Shown here: one piece after another, positions 26,300 to 34,512 of the stretch | Numbering within the stretch: position 1 is the stretch's first letter | Layout of the letters: each line of letters opens with the position of its first letter | Assembly (NCBI GenBank): GCA_963824545.1 | Contig: CAWGPP010000006.1 | Span: forward strand, 434,001-498,000 | Length of the DNA stretch: 64,000 bases | Reading direction: 5' to 3' | From: Bog-532 sp963824545 | GTDB lineage: Bacteria; Actinomycetota; Actinomycetes; Streptosporangiales; Streptosporangiaceae | Notes under the pieces: model-generated | Database searches by the model: none | The model's input: only the letters and a program-made list of their open reading frames with translations | Told to the model about the DNA's origin: nothing | Translations under genes and position numbers: made by a program

Positions 26300-27649
26300 A
26301 TGGACAGTGGCCATGGATGGGTGGAGAAATTCCACCCTGATGAGCTGGTCGTCGCGCAGTCAGAGCTCGCGATTCTGCAGCGGATGCTGCGTGAGCTGCA
26401 TGTCACCTGGGACGCCGTCGACGTCAGCCCGGCTCTGAGACTGGCCCGCATCATGGGTCTGGGCGGTGTGGACGCCGCCGCGTCCGCGCTGCTCGGCGAT
26501 TCGCGCATCGGGCCGGACCTGCACCGCCATCGGGCCGACCGGGAAAAAGCGCTCGCCGAGCATAAAGCGCATGGCGCGGCCGGCCAGCTCTCCCACCTGG
26601 CCCTGCTGATCAAGGGCATCCAGCTCCGGTTCGCGGTGCATTATCCCGGCTGGCAGATCAGGATCGGCAAGAACTACCGGCCGTCCCTGGTCAAGGGGTA
26701 CCCGCATATCGGCGGGGGGGAGGGAGCGCCCACCCTCACCAGCGACGACTTCACGAAGGCCGCCGACGTCGCCCATGACAACCCGCAGCCCGGCCGTGGC
26801 GTGCGGGTCGGCCTGCTGGACACGAAGCTGTTCCCCCACGAGCGCCTGGCCAACCACTATGTCGGCCGCGAGGAGGACCTGCTCCGCGACGGGCAGCGTG
26901 ACTTCACCGAATTCGACGGGCACTGTGCCTTCGTCGCCTCGTGCATCCTGCAGCAGGCGCCGGACGCCCAGCTCTACCTGCGGCACGTACTCAACAGCCT
27001 CGGCGATGGGTCGGCCTGGCACGCGGCGGTCGCGATCGCCGACATGGCGCAGTCCGGCCTGGATGTGGTCAACCTGTCGTTCGGCGAGTTCATGACCGAC
27101 GACAACACGGCCCCCATGGTGCTGGAAGCCGCGGTGCGGCGGTTCGGGCCCGAGACGGTCATCGTCGCGGCGGCCGGGAACAACGGCGACGCCGACCACC
27201 TTCCGTCCGGCCGGCAGCTCCAGGGCGTCGCCCCGGATACCGCGGCCTACCCCGCCGCGCTCGCGAACGTCATCGGCGTCGGCGCGATGGACGCGGACGG
27301 GTGCCTGGCGCCCTTCACCCCGCGCCCGGCACCGTGGATTTCGCTGTGGGCCCGCGGTACCGACCTCAACGGCGCGTACCTGCGCGGCACGGTCGCGGTC
27401 GCGACCACCGAGCAGGACCCGGATGGCACGCAGCGCACCCGGGATCAGGTGTTCGACGGCACCGCCAACTGGGCGGGCTGCTCCTTCGCGGCTGGTATCG
27501 TCACCGGGGTTATCGCGGCCGGGGTCATCCCGGGGCGGCGGTCCGCCCGCGACGTGCTCGGCGGCCTGCTGCATCCCGATTCCGGCAGCGCCGCCTCGCG
27601 CGCCGTTGTGGCCAGCCAGCCACCCTTGCCTAGCGCCCCGCCGCGCTGA
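26300..27649 (+). CDS. Subtilisin-like (S8) serine protease, cytoplasmic
   Basis: ATG 26300 (MDSGHGWVEKFHPDELVVAQ) has GGAGGAACA upstream; an earlier GTG in frame at 26225 is less suitable. The catalytic triad is complete: Asp174 in GLLDTKLFPH, His208 in FDGHCAFVAS and Ser395 in WAGCSFAAG (canonical GTSMAAP); the oxyanion Asn is in AAGNNG. A helical N-terminal extension of about 165 residues carries no signal peptide or propeptide-like cleavage region, so the enzyme probably works inside the cell. It is divergent from the TPR-CHAT protease and in an operon with the sigma factor. Its substrate is unknown; processing of, or by, CHAT is inference. Confidence 0.88.
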   Translation: MDSGHGWVEKFHPDELVVAQSELAILQRMLRELHVTWDAVDVSPALRLARIMGLGGVDAAASALLGDSRIGPDLHRHRADREKALAEHKAHGAAGQLSHLALLIKGIQLRFAVHYPGWQIRIGKNYRPSLVKGYPHIGGGEGAPTLTSDDFTKAADVAHDNPQPGRGVRVGLLDTKLFPHERLANHYVGREEDLLRDGQRDFTEFDGHCAFVASCILQQAPDAQLYLRHVLNSLGDGSAWHAAVAIADMAQSGLDVVNLSFGEFMTDDNTAPMVLEAAVRRFGPETVIVAAAGNNGDADHLPSGRQLQGVAPDTAAYPAALANVIGVGAMDADGCLAPFTPRPAPWISLWARGTDLNGAYLRGTVAVATTEQDPDGTQRTRDQVFDGTANWAGCSFAAGIVTGVIAAGVIPGRRSARDVLGGLLHPDSGSAASRAVVASQPPLPSAPPR

Positions 27650-27694
27650 ATGATCCGGACATGGCCCGCGCCGGCGGGCCCGCAAAGGACGGTT

Positions 27695-28324
27695 ATGCGT
27701 GACGATCCGGCGGTTATCGCTCTCGTCGCCCGGGCCCGTGACGGCGATCACGGCGCCTGGGACGAAATCATTGACCGGTACGCCCCGCTGGTGTGGTTCA
27801 TCTGCCAGCGCTACCGGCTGAGCCGGGCCGACATCGACGATATCGGCCAGACGGTCTGGCTCCTGCTGGTCGAGCAGCTCGGCAACCTCAGGCAGCCTGC
27901 CGCGCTGCCCGGCTGGCTGGCCACGACCACCCAGCGGGAGTGCCTGCGGGTCGTCCGGGCCGCCAGCCGGTATGACCACGCCGAGCTGCCGGAAGCCAGC
28001 CAGGCGTCCGCGGACCAGCCTCCCGAGATGGTCGAGCAGCAGATCATCGCGGCCGAACTGAGCGCCGCGGTCCGTTCGGCGTTCGCCGGGCTGCCGGAGC
28101 ACTGCCGGCGGCTGCTGTCGATGCTCATCAGTGACCCTCCGCTGCCTTATGCTGAAATCAGTGCCACTTTGTCGATCCGTGTCGGGAGCATCGGCCCGCA
28201 GCGCGCGCGCTGCCTGAACCGGCTGCGCCGCTCCCCGTCCCTGGCCGCCTACTGCGATACACCGTCAGCCGGGGGCGAACCAGCCAGTGGCGAACAGAAG
28301 ATGGGAGGGCGGCGGGGTGCCTGA
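27695..28324 (+). CDS. ECF-type RNA polymerase sigma factor
   Basis: ATG 27695 follows AAAGGA with 7-8 bp spacing; an ATG at 27650 touching the protease stop is an alternative. Region 2 is DEIIDRYAPLVWFICQRYRLSRADIDDIGQTVWLLLVEQL then WLATTTQRECLRVVR. Region 4 is LPEHCRRLLSMLISDPPLPYAEISATLSIRVGSIGPQRARCLNRL. The 209-residue length is normal. No classical zinc anti-sigma gene is adjacent; the small protein encoded next overlaps its last codons by 8 bp and might regulate it. Probable targets are the local promoters, but no ECF-type -35/-10 pair could be confirmed by eye. Confidence 0.88.
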   Translation: MRDDPAVIALVARARDGDHGAWDEIIDRYAPLVWFICQRYRLSRADIDDIGQTVWLLLVEQLGNLRQPAALPGWLATTTQRECLRVVRAASRYDHAELPEASQASADQPPEMVEQQIIAAELSAAVRSAFAGLPEHCRRLLSMLISDPPLPYAEISATLSIRVGSIGPQRARCLNRLRRSPSLAAYCDTPSAGGEPASGEQKMGGRRGA

Positions 28325-28772
28325 CCTCTGGGACGATGACCAGCTGCTGGCCGTACTGAAAGAATCCCTGCTGGCCCGGCGCGAGGTCCCGGCCGACTTC
28401 ACCGAGGCGGGCCGCAACGCCTTCGCGTGGCACAACATCGACGCCGAGCTGGCCCAGCTCACCTACGACTCGCTGGCCGAGACGGCGGATGCCGTCAGCG
28501 TCCGGTCGGAGACCGCATCGATCCGCGCCCTGACCTTCACCTCCGACCATCTCAGCATCGAGATCGAGGTCAACGAGGATTCGCTGCTCTGCCAGCTGGT
28601 CCCGACCGACGAGGGGACGGTCGAGCTGCAGACACGCGCGGGCGAGACCACCCGGATCGCGGTGGACGAGATGGGCTGCTTCGCGGTCCGTCCCGTCCCG
28701 GCCGGCCCGTTCCGCCTGGAGTGCCGCATCAACGGGGGAGCGACCGTCGTGACCGGGTGGATCACCCTCTGA
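28317..28772 (+). CDS. Small beta-rich protein coupled to the sigma factor
   Basis: GTG 28317 lies inside the end of the sigma gene and is preceded by GGGAGGGCG. The 151-residue product has an acidic helical N-terminus (DDDQLLAVLKESLLARREVPADFTEAGRNAFAWHNIDAELAQL). A run of strands follows (IRALTFTSDHLSIEIEVNED, LLCQLVPTDEGTVELQTRAG, GCFAVRPVPAGPFRLECRIN), which looks like an Ig/transthyretin-like sandwich. There is no His-x3-Cys-x2-Cys anti-sigma motif and no membrane segment. The function is unknown; it may be a sigma regulator or a substrate/adaptor of the CHAT or S8 protease. Confidence 0.75.
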   Translation: MPDLWDDDQLLAVLKESLLARREVPADFTEAGRNAFAWHNIDAELAQLTYDSLAETADAVSVRSETASIRALTFTSDHLSIEIEVNEDSLLCQLVPTDEGTVELQTRAGETTRIAVDEMGCFAVRPVPAGPFRLECRINGGATVVTGWITL

Positions 28773-28809
28773 CCCGGCTCGGTTATCGGCGCCACAGGAA
28801 CCGCGCTGG

Positions 28810-29469
28810 TCACGAGGCCGGCGCGGTGTCCTGGAGGTAGCGGAGCACGGCCAGCACGCGGCGGTTGTCGTCGTGATCCATCGGCAGGTCGAGTTTCATG
28901 AAGATGTTGGCGATGTGCTTGTCGATGGCCTTGTCGGTCACGAAGAGCTTGGCGGCGATACCCGCGTTCGACCGCCCTTCCGCCATCAGCCCCAGCACCT
29001 CGCGTTCCCGTGCCGTCAGCCGTCCCATCGGCCCCCGCTGGCCATGCTGGGACAGCAGCGCGGCCACCACCTTGGGATCGAGCACGGTCCCGCCCGCGGC
29101 GACCCGCCGGACCGCGTCCACGAAGGTCCGCACGTCGGCGACCCGGTCCTTGAGCAGATAGCCGACGCCGCCGGCGCCGGTGAGCATCAGCTCCCGCGCG
29201 TACAGCTGCTCCACGTACTGGCTGAGTACCACGACCGGCATGCCCGGGCGCCTGGCCCGGGCCTCGATCGCGGCCACGAGCCCCTCGTTGGTGAACGTGG
29301 GCGGCATCCGCACGTCCACGATGGCGACGTCAACCTGCTGCCCGGCCAGCACCGCGGCCAGCGCGACCGCGTCACCGACCTCGGCCACGACCTCGAAGCC
29401 GTGCGCCCGCAGCAGCCGGCTCAGGCCGTCGCGCAGCAGCGCTAGATCTTCGGCGATGACAACTCGCAC
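28810..29469 (-). CDS. NarL/LuxR-type response regulator
   Basis: GTG 29469 gives a 219-residue protein starting MRVVIAEDLALLRDGLSRLL. The receiver domain has the phosphoacceptor Asp52 in AIVDVRMPPTFTNEG and the switch Lys in YLLKDRV. The C-terminal LuxR HTH is LTAREREVLGLMAEGRSNAGIAAKLFVTDKAIDKHIANIFMKL. The gene overlaps the end of the sensor kinase gene by 28 bp, so this is a coupled two-component system. Target genes are unknown. Confidence 0.93.
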   Translation of the reverse strand: MRVVIAEDLALLRDGLSRLLRAHGFEVVAEVGDAVALAAVLAGQQVDVAIVDVRMPPTFTNEGLVAAIEARARRPGMPVVVLSQYVEQLYARELMLTGAGGVGYLLKDRVADVRTFVDAVRRVAAGGTVLDPKVVAALLSQHGQRGPMGRLTAREREVLGLMAEGRSNAGIAAKLFVTDKAIDKHIANIFMKLDLPMDHDDNRRVLAVLRYLQDTAPAS

Positions 29470-30500
29470 GGCACCTCCATCGTGACCGTCGTGGGGCCGC
29501 CGGCCGGGCTGCTGACGGCGACGGTCCCGTCGAAGGATTCCAGCCGCCGGATGACGCCGCGCAGCCCGGTACCGCCGTCGACGCAGGCCCCGCCGCACCC
29601 GTTGTCGCCCACGACGACCGACAGCACGCCGTCCCGGTGCCGGAGGTCCACCCAGGCCGAGGTCGCGTTGCTGTGCTTGATCACGTTGGCCAGGCACTCG
29701 GCGGCGGTGAAATAGGCGGCCGATTCCACCGGGGTCGGCGCCCGGCCGGCCAGGCCGCCGGAGACCGTCACCGGCACGGCGACGTCGAGCGCCAGCGCCC
29801 GGACCGCTCCTTCCAGGCCCCGGTCGGCCAGCACGGGCGGCTGAATGCCCTGCATCACCGTGCGCAGGTCGTCCAGTGCGGCCAGCGTCGTCGACCGTGC
29901 CTCGGCGAGCAGCTCAGCCAGCAGGTCCGGATCGGTCTCGAGCAGCGTCTCGGCCAGCCCGAGGCTCATCGCCACGGACACCAGCCGGGCCTGGGCGCCG
30001 TCGTGCAGGTCGCGCTCGATCCGCCGCAGCTCCACGGCCTGCGTGTCGAGCGCGCCGCGCCGGGTGCGCGTCAGCACGTCGACCCGGCTGGCCAGTGCCT
30101 GCTCCCGCGCCTCCGCGCGGTACCGCGCGAACCAGACGTGTACGGCGAACACGATGCCCAGGCTCACCGCCGGCCACACCGGCCAGAAGGGCCCCGGGCC
30201 GGAAAGCAGCCAGATGACCAGCAACATGACCACGACCGCGAACGACAGCGATGCGTGCAGGCTCAGGAAACGCCGGCCCTTCGGCGCGCGCAGGCCCCAG
30301 CGCACCGCGGCCTGCAGCCCGAGCGGGACCGCCAGCCCGAACCACACCCAGGCGGGCCAGAATCGGCCACCCCCGGTCATCGCCCAGCCGAGGCCGACGG
30401 CGAGCCCGATAGCCACCGAGAGGAACGCCTCGAACCGGAAGATGGTGTGCCAGCGCCCGGCCCGGTACGAGCCGCTGGCGGCGCTTGTGCCGACGCTCAC
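29442..30500 (-). CDS. NarL-type sensor histidine kinase
   Basis: This 352-residue membrane protein from GTG 30500 has four predicted helices in its first 125 residues (for example FEAFLSVAIGLAVGLGWAM, LSFAVVVMLLVIWLLSG) with very short outside loops. HisKA_3 follows with the phospho-His166 in ERDLHDGAQARLV. The HATPase part has AAECLANVIKHSNA (N box) and VVGDNGCGGACVDGGTGLRG (G boxes). Short loops suggest sensing within the membrane, as in cell-envelope stress kinases. Upstream, 30501-30757 is a divergent promoter region. Confidence 0.92.
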   Translation of the reverse strand: MSVGTSAASGSYRAGRWHTIFRFEAFLSVAIGLAVGLGWAMTGGGRFWPAWVWFGLAVPLGLQAAVRWGLRAPKGRRFLSLHASLSFAVVVMLLVIWLLSGPGPFWPVWPAVSLGIVFAVHVWFARYRAEAREQALASRVDVLTRTRRGALDTQAVELRRIERDLHDGAQARLVSVAMSLGLAETLLETDPDLLAELLAEARSTTLAALDDLRTVMQGIQPPVLADRGLEGAVRALALDVAVPVTVSGGLAGRAPTPVESAAYFTAAECLANVIKHSNATSAWVDLRHRDGVLSVVVGDNGCGGACVDGGTGLRGVIRRLESFDGTVAVSSPAGGPTTVTMEVPCELSSPKI

Positions 30501-30757
30501 GCTCCTGACGATAAGCGACCCCCGGGGGGCAGGCTATTTTCTTACGGCCGTACGGCATCAAAAGGGGGGTTAACCCCCTCTGTAAGACGGGTGGCACTCC
30601 CATGGCCGTTGTCAGTGCCCCGGCATAGCGTCGGTCATGTGTTCCTGCCCTGCGCGGTCACCCGCCTCCTGGAGAACGGGTTCCGCGACGCCTGGGGGAT
30701 CGCGGAATACCGGCCAGCGGGCCAGGTGTTCCGCGAATGTCTGAACGGGGGACTTCA

Positions 30758-31798
30758 GTGACAGCGATCCTGGCGGCCCTGATCGCCGCGATGCTCTACG
30801 GCACCGGTGCCGCGCTCCAGCAGCACCAGGCTGCGGCGGCGCCGGACGCGTCGGCGGGCCGGCCCTCGCTGCTCCTGCTGCTGGTACGTCGGCCCTGGTG
30901 GCTGCTCGGCATCGTCGGTGAGCTCGGCGGGTTCGCCACCCACGCCGTCGCGCTGCGGTCCGGGCCGCTGACGATCGTGCAGATGCTGATGGCGTCCTCG
31001 CTCATCTTCAGCGTCGCCACCGTGCGCGTGTGGTCGGGCCGCCGGCTCGGCGCGCTGACCTGGGCCGCCTGCCTGGCCGTGGTGGCCGGAATCGGCGCGT
31101 TCGTCGCGCTGACCTCGCCTGGCCTGTCCGGCGGGCACCACATGCCGCAGCACGCCGGGCTGGCCGCCATCATGCTCGCCATCGGCGCGGCGCCGTTCGC
31201 CGCCACCGGCCTGGCCGCGGCCGGGCGCCGCCGGGCGATCCTGCTCTCCGTGGGGGCCGGCCTTGCCGACGCCGCCATCGCCGTGACGACCATGGCGTTC
31301 ACGCACGCCCTGGGCCACGGACTGGGCGGGGTCCTTACCTCCTGGGCGACCTACGTGCTGATGATCGGCGGTCCCTGCTCGCTGCTGCTGACGCAGACCG
31401 CGTACCAGGCGGGCCGCCCCATGATCACCTTGCCGGTCGTCACCGTCGTCACGCCGATGGCCAGCCTGGCCGTCGGGGCCGGGCTGCTGGGCGAGACCAC
31501 CCGGCTGAGCACCGCGGGCGCCGTCGTCGTCGCCGGCGCGGTGCTCCTCACCGCCGCCGGCCTCACCGTGCTGGCCCGGAGCGCGGCCCACCAGGACCCG
31601 GCCGCGGTGGGCCCCGCCCGGCCGCACCGGGAGCCCGCCCGGCCCGGTCACGCGCGCCCGCGGGCCCGGCAGTTCCTGGCCGGAGCGTGCGTGCCGGCCG
31701 CCGGGAACATCAGCTTCTGGACCGTCCCCGCGGTACGGCCCGCGGCGGCGCGGCCCGCGGTCGCGGAGGAGCACCGGTCACTGGCCGGCTGCCGGTAA
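30758..31798 (+). CDS. DMT/EamA-type transporter
   Basis: GTG 30758 is preceded by GGGGGACTT; ATG 30737 is an alternative. The 346-residue protein has about nine or ten helices (TAILAALIAAMLYGTGAALQQ, LGIVGELGGFATHAVALRSGPLTIVQMLMASSLIFSVATV, GVLTSWATYVLMIGGPCSLLLTQTAYQAGR). The motif ending in LMASSLIFSV is typical of the actinobacterial DMT group related to magnesium or drug/metabolite exporters. A hydrophilic Pro/Arg/Ala tail of about 70 residues follows the last helix. The substrate is unknown. It is convergent with the STAS gene. Confidence 0.82.
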   Translation: MTAILAALIAAMLYGTGAALQQHQAAAAPDASAGRPSLLLLLVRRPWWLLGIVGELGGFATHAVALRSGPLTIVQMLMASSLIFSVATVRVWSGRRLGALTWAACLAVVAGIGAFVALTSPGLSGGHHMPQHAGLAAIMLAIGAAPFAATGLAAAGRRRAILLSVGAGLADAAIAVTTMAFTHALGHGLGGVLTSWATYVLMIGGPCSLLLTQTAYQAGRPMITLPVVTVVTPMASLAVGAGLLGETTRLSTAGAVVVAGAVLLTAAGLTVLARSAAHQDPAAVGPARPHREPARPGHARPRARQFLAGACVPAAGNISFWTVPAVRPAAARPAVAEEHRSLAGCR

Positions 31799-32269
31799 CG
31801 GCCGGCCAGTGGCGGACGGCTGGGGCCGGTCGAGGTGCGCCAGCCGGCTGGTGACCGCCTGCGGGTCGGCCCACTCCATCCGGCCCCCTAACGGCCATCT
31901 CACCAGCGCGTAGCCGGAGCAGGCCGTCCGCACGATCTGCATCAGGGCGGGGGCGGGCCCGGTCAGCCGGAACGACCGCTCGGCCTGGCTGGCCAGGCAC
32001 GCGGCCCGGGCCAGCGCGCGGACACCGTAGGCATCGCAGGACGATGCCCGGGACAGCTTCACGATCACCGGCCCGCGGCCCTGCTCGATCACCCCGGCCA
32101 GGTACTCATAGACGCGCTGCTCGCTGGCCTCGCCGAGACGCCCGCGCACGCTGACCACGGTGCGGCCCCGCGCCGTCACCCGGCACCGCAGCGCGATGCT
32201 CCCCCCGCTAGCCGTCGGCGGCCAGGCCGCTGGCCGCTGGCCGCCCGCCGCGCTCATTTTCCCCGCCAT
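31778..32269 (-). CDS. STAS-domain protein (anti-anti-sigma-like)
   Basis: The 163-residue product is preceded by GGGGAGGAAAA. The core CRVTARGRTVVSVRGRLGEASEQRVYEYLAGVIEQGRGPVIVKLS and ASSCDAYGVRALARAACLASQAERSFRLTGP is a STAS fold. The classical phosphorylation loop D-S-S-G is altered to SCDAYG, so control by a serine kinase is uncertain. N- and C-terminal tails are unstructured. It may belong to a partner-switching pathway; a decayed PP2C gene lies 3.5 kb away. Its 3' end overlaps the transporter gene by 21 bp inside a palindrome. Confidence 0.75.
   Translation of the reverse strand: MAGKMSAAGGQRPAAWPPTASGGSIALRCRVTARGRTVVSVRGRLGEASEQRVYEYLAGVIEQGRGPVIVKLSRASSCDAYGVRALARAACLASQAERSFRLTGPAPALMQIVRTACSGYALVRWPLGGRMEWADPQAVTSRLAHLDRPQPSATGRPLPAAGQ
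31779..31811. terminator. Palindrome covering both stops of convergent genes
   Basis: CACTGGCCGGC (31779-31789) and GCCGGCCAGTG (31801-31811) are perfect 11-bp arms. The TAA of the transporter (31796-31798) sits in the loop and the TGA of the STAS gene starts at the edge (31778-31780). It probably ends transcription from both sides. Confidence 0.65.
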
Positions 32270-32563
32270 TTTTCCTCCCCGGTTTGGCGGTCTTCCGTCG
32301 CGGTAAACGCTCCTCTTCCCGCCGCCGGGAGATTAGAGTCTGGAGGTCCTATAGCAGAGAACCGTCCGTCCCGAAATAGGCACATGGGGTAAAGCCGGCA
32401 AATGCCGCAATGACCCATTTAACCAGGGATATTGCCGGATCGGGCAGGCGCGCGCCCCGAATGCGCCCGGGTTCATTTAAGGACCGGCGCATATCGTTAA
32501 AAATCCCGAAAGTAACAGCGGAAGAATGACAACCTGCGGTACCGGGAATTCTGCTTGCGGCGC
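32270..32563. other. AT-richer intergenic region without visible gene
   Basis: This is nearly 300 bp between the STAS gene start and the end of the membrane-protein gene on the same strand. It is clearly poorer in GC than its surroundings, with several ATTTAA/TTAAAA stretches. It probably holds the STAS promoter. I see no tRNA, hairpin with a long stem, or open frame with a ribosome site. Confidence 0.5.
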
Positions 32564-33508
32564 TTAGTTGTGGCTGGCGGTTTCGCCGGTCGGCGCGGGC
32601 GCATACGGCGGGCTCGCCGGAACGGCCCACGGGTTCTCGGCGGCCTGGCTGGCCGGCGCCCGGCCGTGGCGGGGACGGACCGGTTCCTCGCCCACCCCGC
32701 GGATGACCGCGGCCATGCCGAGCAGCGCGATCAGCGGGACGGCCAGCGCGATGAAGTCGGAGGAGGTGAAGCTGCCCAGCGCCACCAGCGCGCCGGCCAG
32801 CCCGATCACCAGGACGGCCACCACGACCAGCGACCAGCCGTGCAGGAACAGCCGGAGCGTGAACGGCGGCGCGGGGGCGGGCACGTCCGCCTCGGCGGTG
32901 ACCGCCTTGGTCGCGCGGCGCTCCGCGAGACCCTTCCTGACCCGCACCATGACCGTCAGGCTGCCCGGCTGGTCCGCGATCAGGAGCAGTTCGTCGGGAT
33001 GATCAGGATCCGGGGACTGGGACACCGAACCGCCGCCGACGGCCCACGACACCACCGTGCCGCCGCCGGACAGGCGGGCGCGGTAGCGCGCCTGCTCGCC
33101 GGTGATCACCGTGTCCGGCCCGTCGATCATGACCGGCGATGCCGCCTCCGCGGGGCCCGCGCCGCCGGGCCTGGCAGTCCCGCCCGGCCCGGCGTCCTCG
33201 CCCGGCCCTGCGGCCCCGCCCGCCCCGGCAGCCCCGCCCGGCCCGACGGCCCCCAGGAGCCCGGTGCCTATGATCCCCGCGCCTTCGAGGGCGTCCGCGC
33301 CGCTGTTCCCTGGCGCCGGGGGCGCGGCCGGCCCGGTCCCGGCGGCCGGGGTGAACGGCCGGCGGGCCAGCAGTTCGGCCAGCCGGAACTGGCGGATGTG
33401 CACGCTCCACGCCATGGCCACGACCGCGCCCGCCAGGCCCGCTGCGCCCAGCCCGAGCAGCGCGGCGACCACGGGATGCCCCGCACTGGCGGTGACGGAT
33501 GCAATCAT
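32564..33508 (-). CDS. Membrane protein with linker and Ig-like segment
   Basis: The 314-residue product has one N-terminal helix (HPVVAALLGLGAAGLAGAVVAMAWSV), then a roughly 70-residue Gly/Ala/Pro-rich linker (repeated GPGGAAGAGG type). A beta-rich segment of about 90 residues follows (MIDGPDTVITGEQARYRARLSGGGTVVSWAVGGGSVSQS...LTVMVRVRKGL) that resembles Ig-like/PKD modules, then two helices (SLVVVAVLVIGLAGALVAL, FIALAVPLIALLGMAAVI) and a Pro-rich tail. No enzyme motif is seen. A surface or envelope-associated role is a guess. Confidence 0.65.
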   Translation of the reverse strand: MIASVTASAGHPVVAALLGLGAAGLAGAVVAMAWSVHIRQFRLAELLARRPFTPAAGTGPAAPPAPGNSGADALEGAGIIGTGLLGAVGPGGAAGAGGAAGPGEDAGPGGTARPGGAGPAEAASPVMIDGPDTVITGEQARYRARLSGGGTVVSWAVGGGSVSQSPDPDHPDELLLIADQPGSLTVMVRVRKGLAERRATKAVTAEADVPAPAPPFTLRLFLHGWSLVVVAVLVIGLAGALVALGSFTSSDFIALAVPLIALLGMAAVIRGVGEEPVRPRHGRAPASQAAENPWAVPASPPYAPAPTGETASHN

Positions 33509-33691
33509 GGCGTCTCCCCGGTCAGAGCAAGTCCTGTTCCTGAGAATTATTCAAACACATAATCGACGATGGGGAAACCGGCAACCGCTCGTCGATCAAA
33601 GGTAGCACCAGCAGGGGCCCGAGTAGTTGCCCGTTCAAACAGGGCTTTCGCCTCTGCGCCGGGTCCGGCGACGGTGTTTATCGTGCGGGGC

Positions 33692-34483
33692 ATGGTGATC
33701 GGCAAGATGCGGCTCCGGGACGGCCGGGAGGTCCTGGTCCGCCCGGCGACATCCGGGGACGTGCCGGACGTCGCCCGGCTGCTGGCCGAGCTATCACCCG
33801 AGTCGTTCCGCGCCCGTTTCCAGGGTGGCCAGGCGACCCCCGCGCTGGTGGCCAGGCTGGCCCGGTTCAGTCAGCCAGGTGCCGTCTGCACCGTGGCCGC
33901 GTGGCCGCGTGAGCCGCAGCATCTGATCGCGGAAGCCCGTTACGTCCCGATCAGCGGTCACGCGGGGGAGCTCGCGATCACCGTGCTGGACCGGTACCAG
34001 CGGGCCGGCCTGGGCCAGCTCATGCTAGACGCGCTGATCGAGCAGGCCAGGGACGCGGGGATGGAGCGGCTGCGCGCGGTCGTGAGCCTCAGCAACGGCC
34101 CGATGCTGCGGCTGCTCGTGAAGTACGGGTGGACCCTGGCCGAGTCCGCCGACGAATGCGCGGTCGCGTCGCTGGAGATCTCCGCGATCGGCGGCATGCC
34201 CGGCTGGCCACGCGACGTCACCCGGGAACGGATTCTGGTGGAACGGCGGAGCTGGTTCGACAACGACCGGATCGCCGAACTCCAGGACGCCGGGCACGAG
34301 ATCCGCCAGTGCAGCGGCCCGGACCCGCGGTCCGGGCGTACCTGCGCGCTGCTCGCCACCGGCCACTGCCGCGTCGCGGAGGGCGCGGACCGTATCATCC
34401 CGGCGCTGCCCGGCAGCGACGCGAACTGCGCCGCCGTCCTGCAGGCCCACCGGCGCCGCTGGCCGGGCAAGCTGACCCCGTAA
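33692..34483 (+). CDS. GNAT family N-acetyltransferase
   Basis: ATG 33692 (MVIGKMRLRDGREVLVRPAT) is chosen because the upstream frame to 33569 lacks GNAT-like sequence. The 263-residue protein has the GNAT core: DVPDVARLLAELSPESFRARF, LAITVLDRYQRAGLGQLMLDALIEQARDAGMERL (motif A, acetyl-CoA pyrophosphate loop RAGLGQ) and SNGPMLRLLVKYGW. About 90 extra residues at the C-terminus are unassigned. The acceptor (protein lysine or small molecule) is unknown. Confidence 0.85.
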   Translation: MVIGKMRLRDGREVLVRPATSGDVPDVARLLAELSPESFRARFQGGQATPALVARLARFSQPGAVCTVAAWPREPQHLIAEARYVPISGHAGELAITVLDRYQRAGLGQLMLDALIEQARDAGMERLRAVVSLSNGPMLRLLVKYGWTLAESADECAVASLEISAIGGMPGWPRDVTRERILVERRSWFDNDRIAELQDAGHEIRQCSGPDPRSGRTCALLATGHCRVAEGADRIIPALPGSDANCAAVLQAHRRRWPGKLTP

Positions 34484-34512
34484 CCTGGCCTGGCCCCGTG
34501 TGACCGTCCCTC

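Noticed and set aside
32340..32560. tRNA or riboswitch in the AT-richer gap
   Set aside because: No cloverleaf, T-loop or long paired stem was found by eye.
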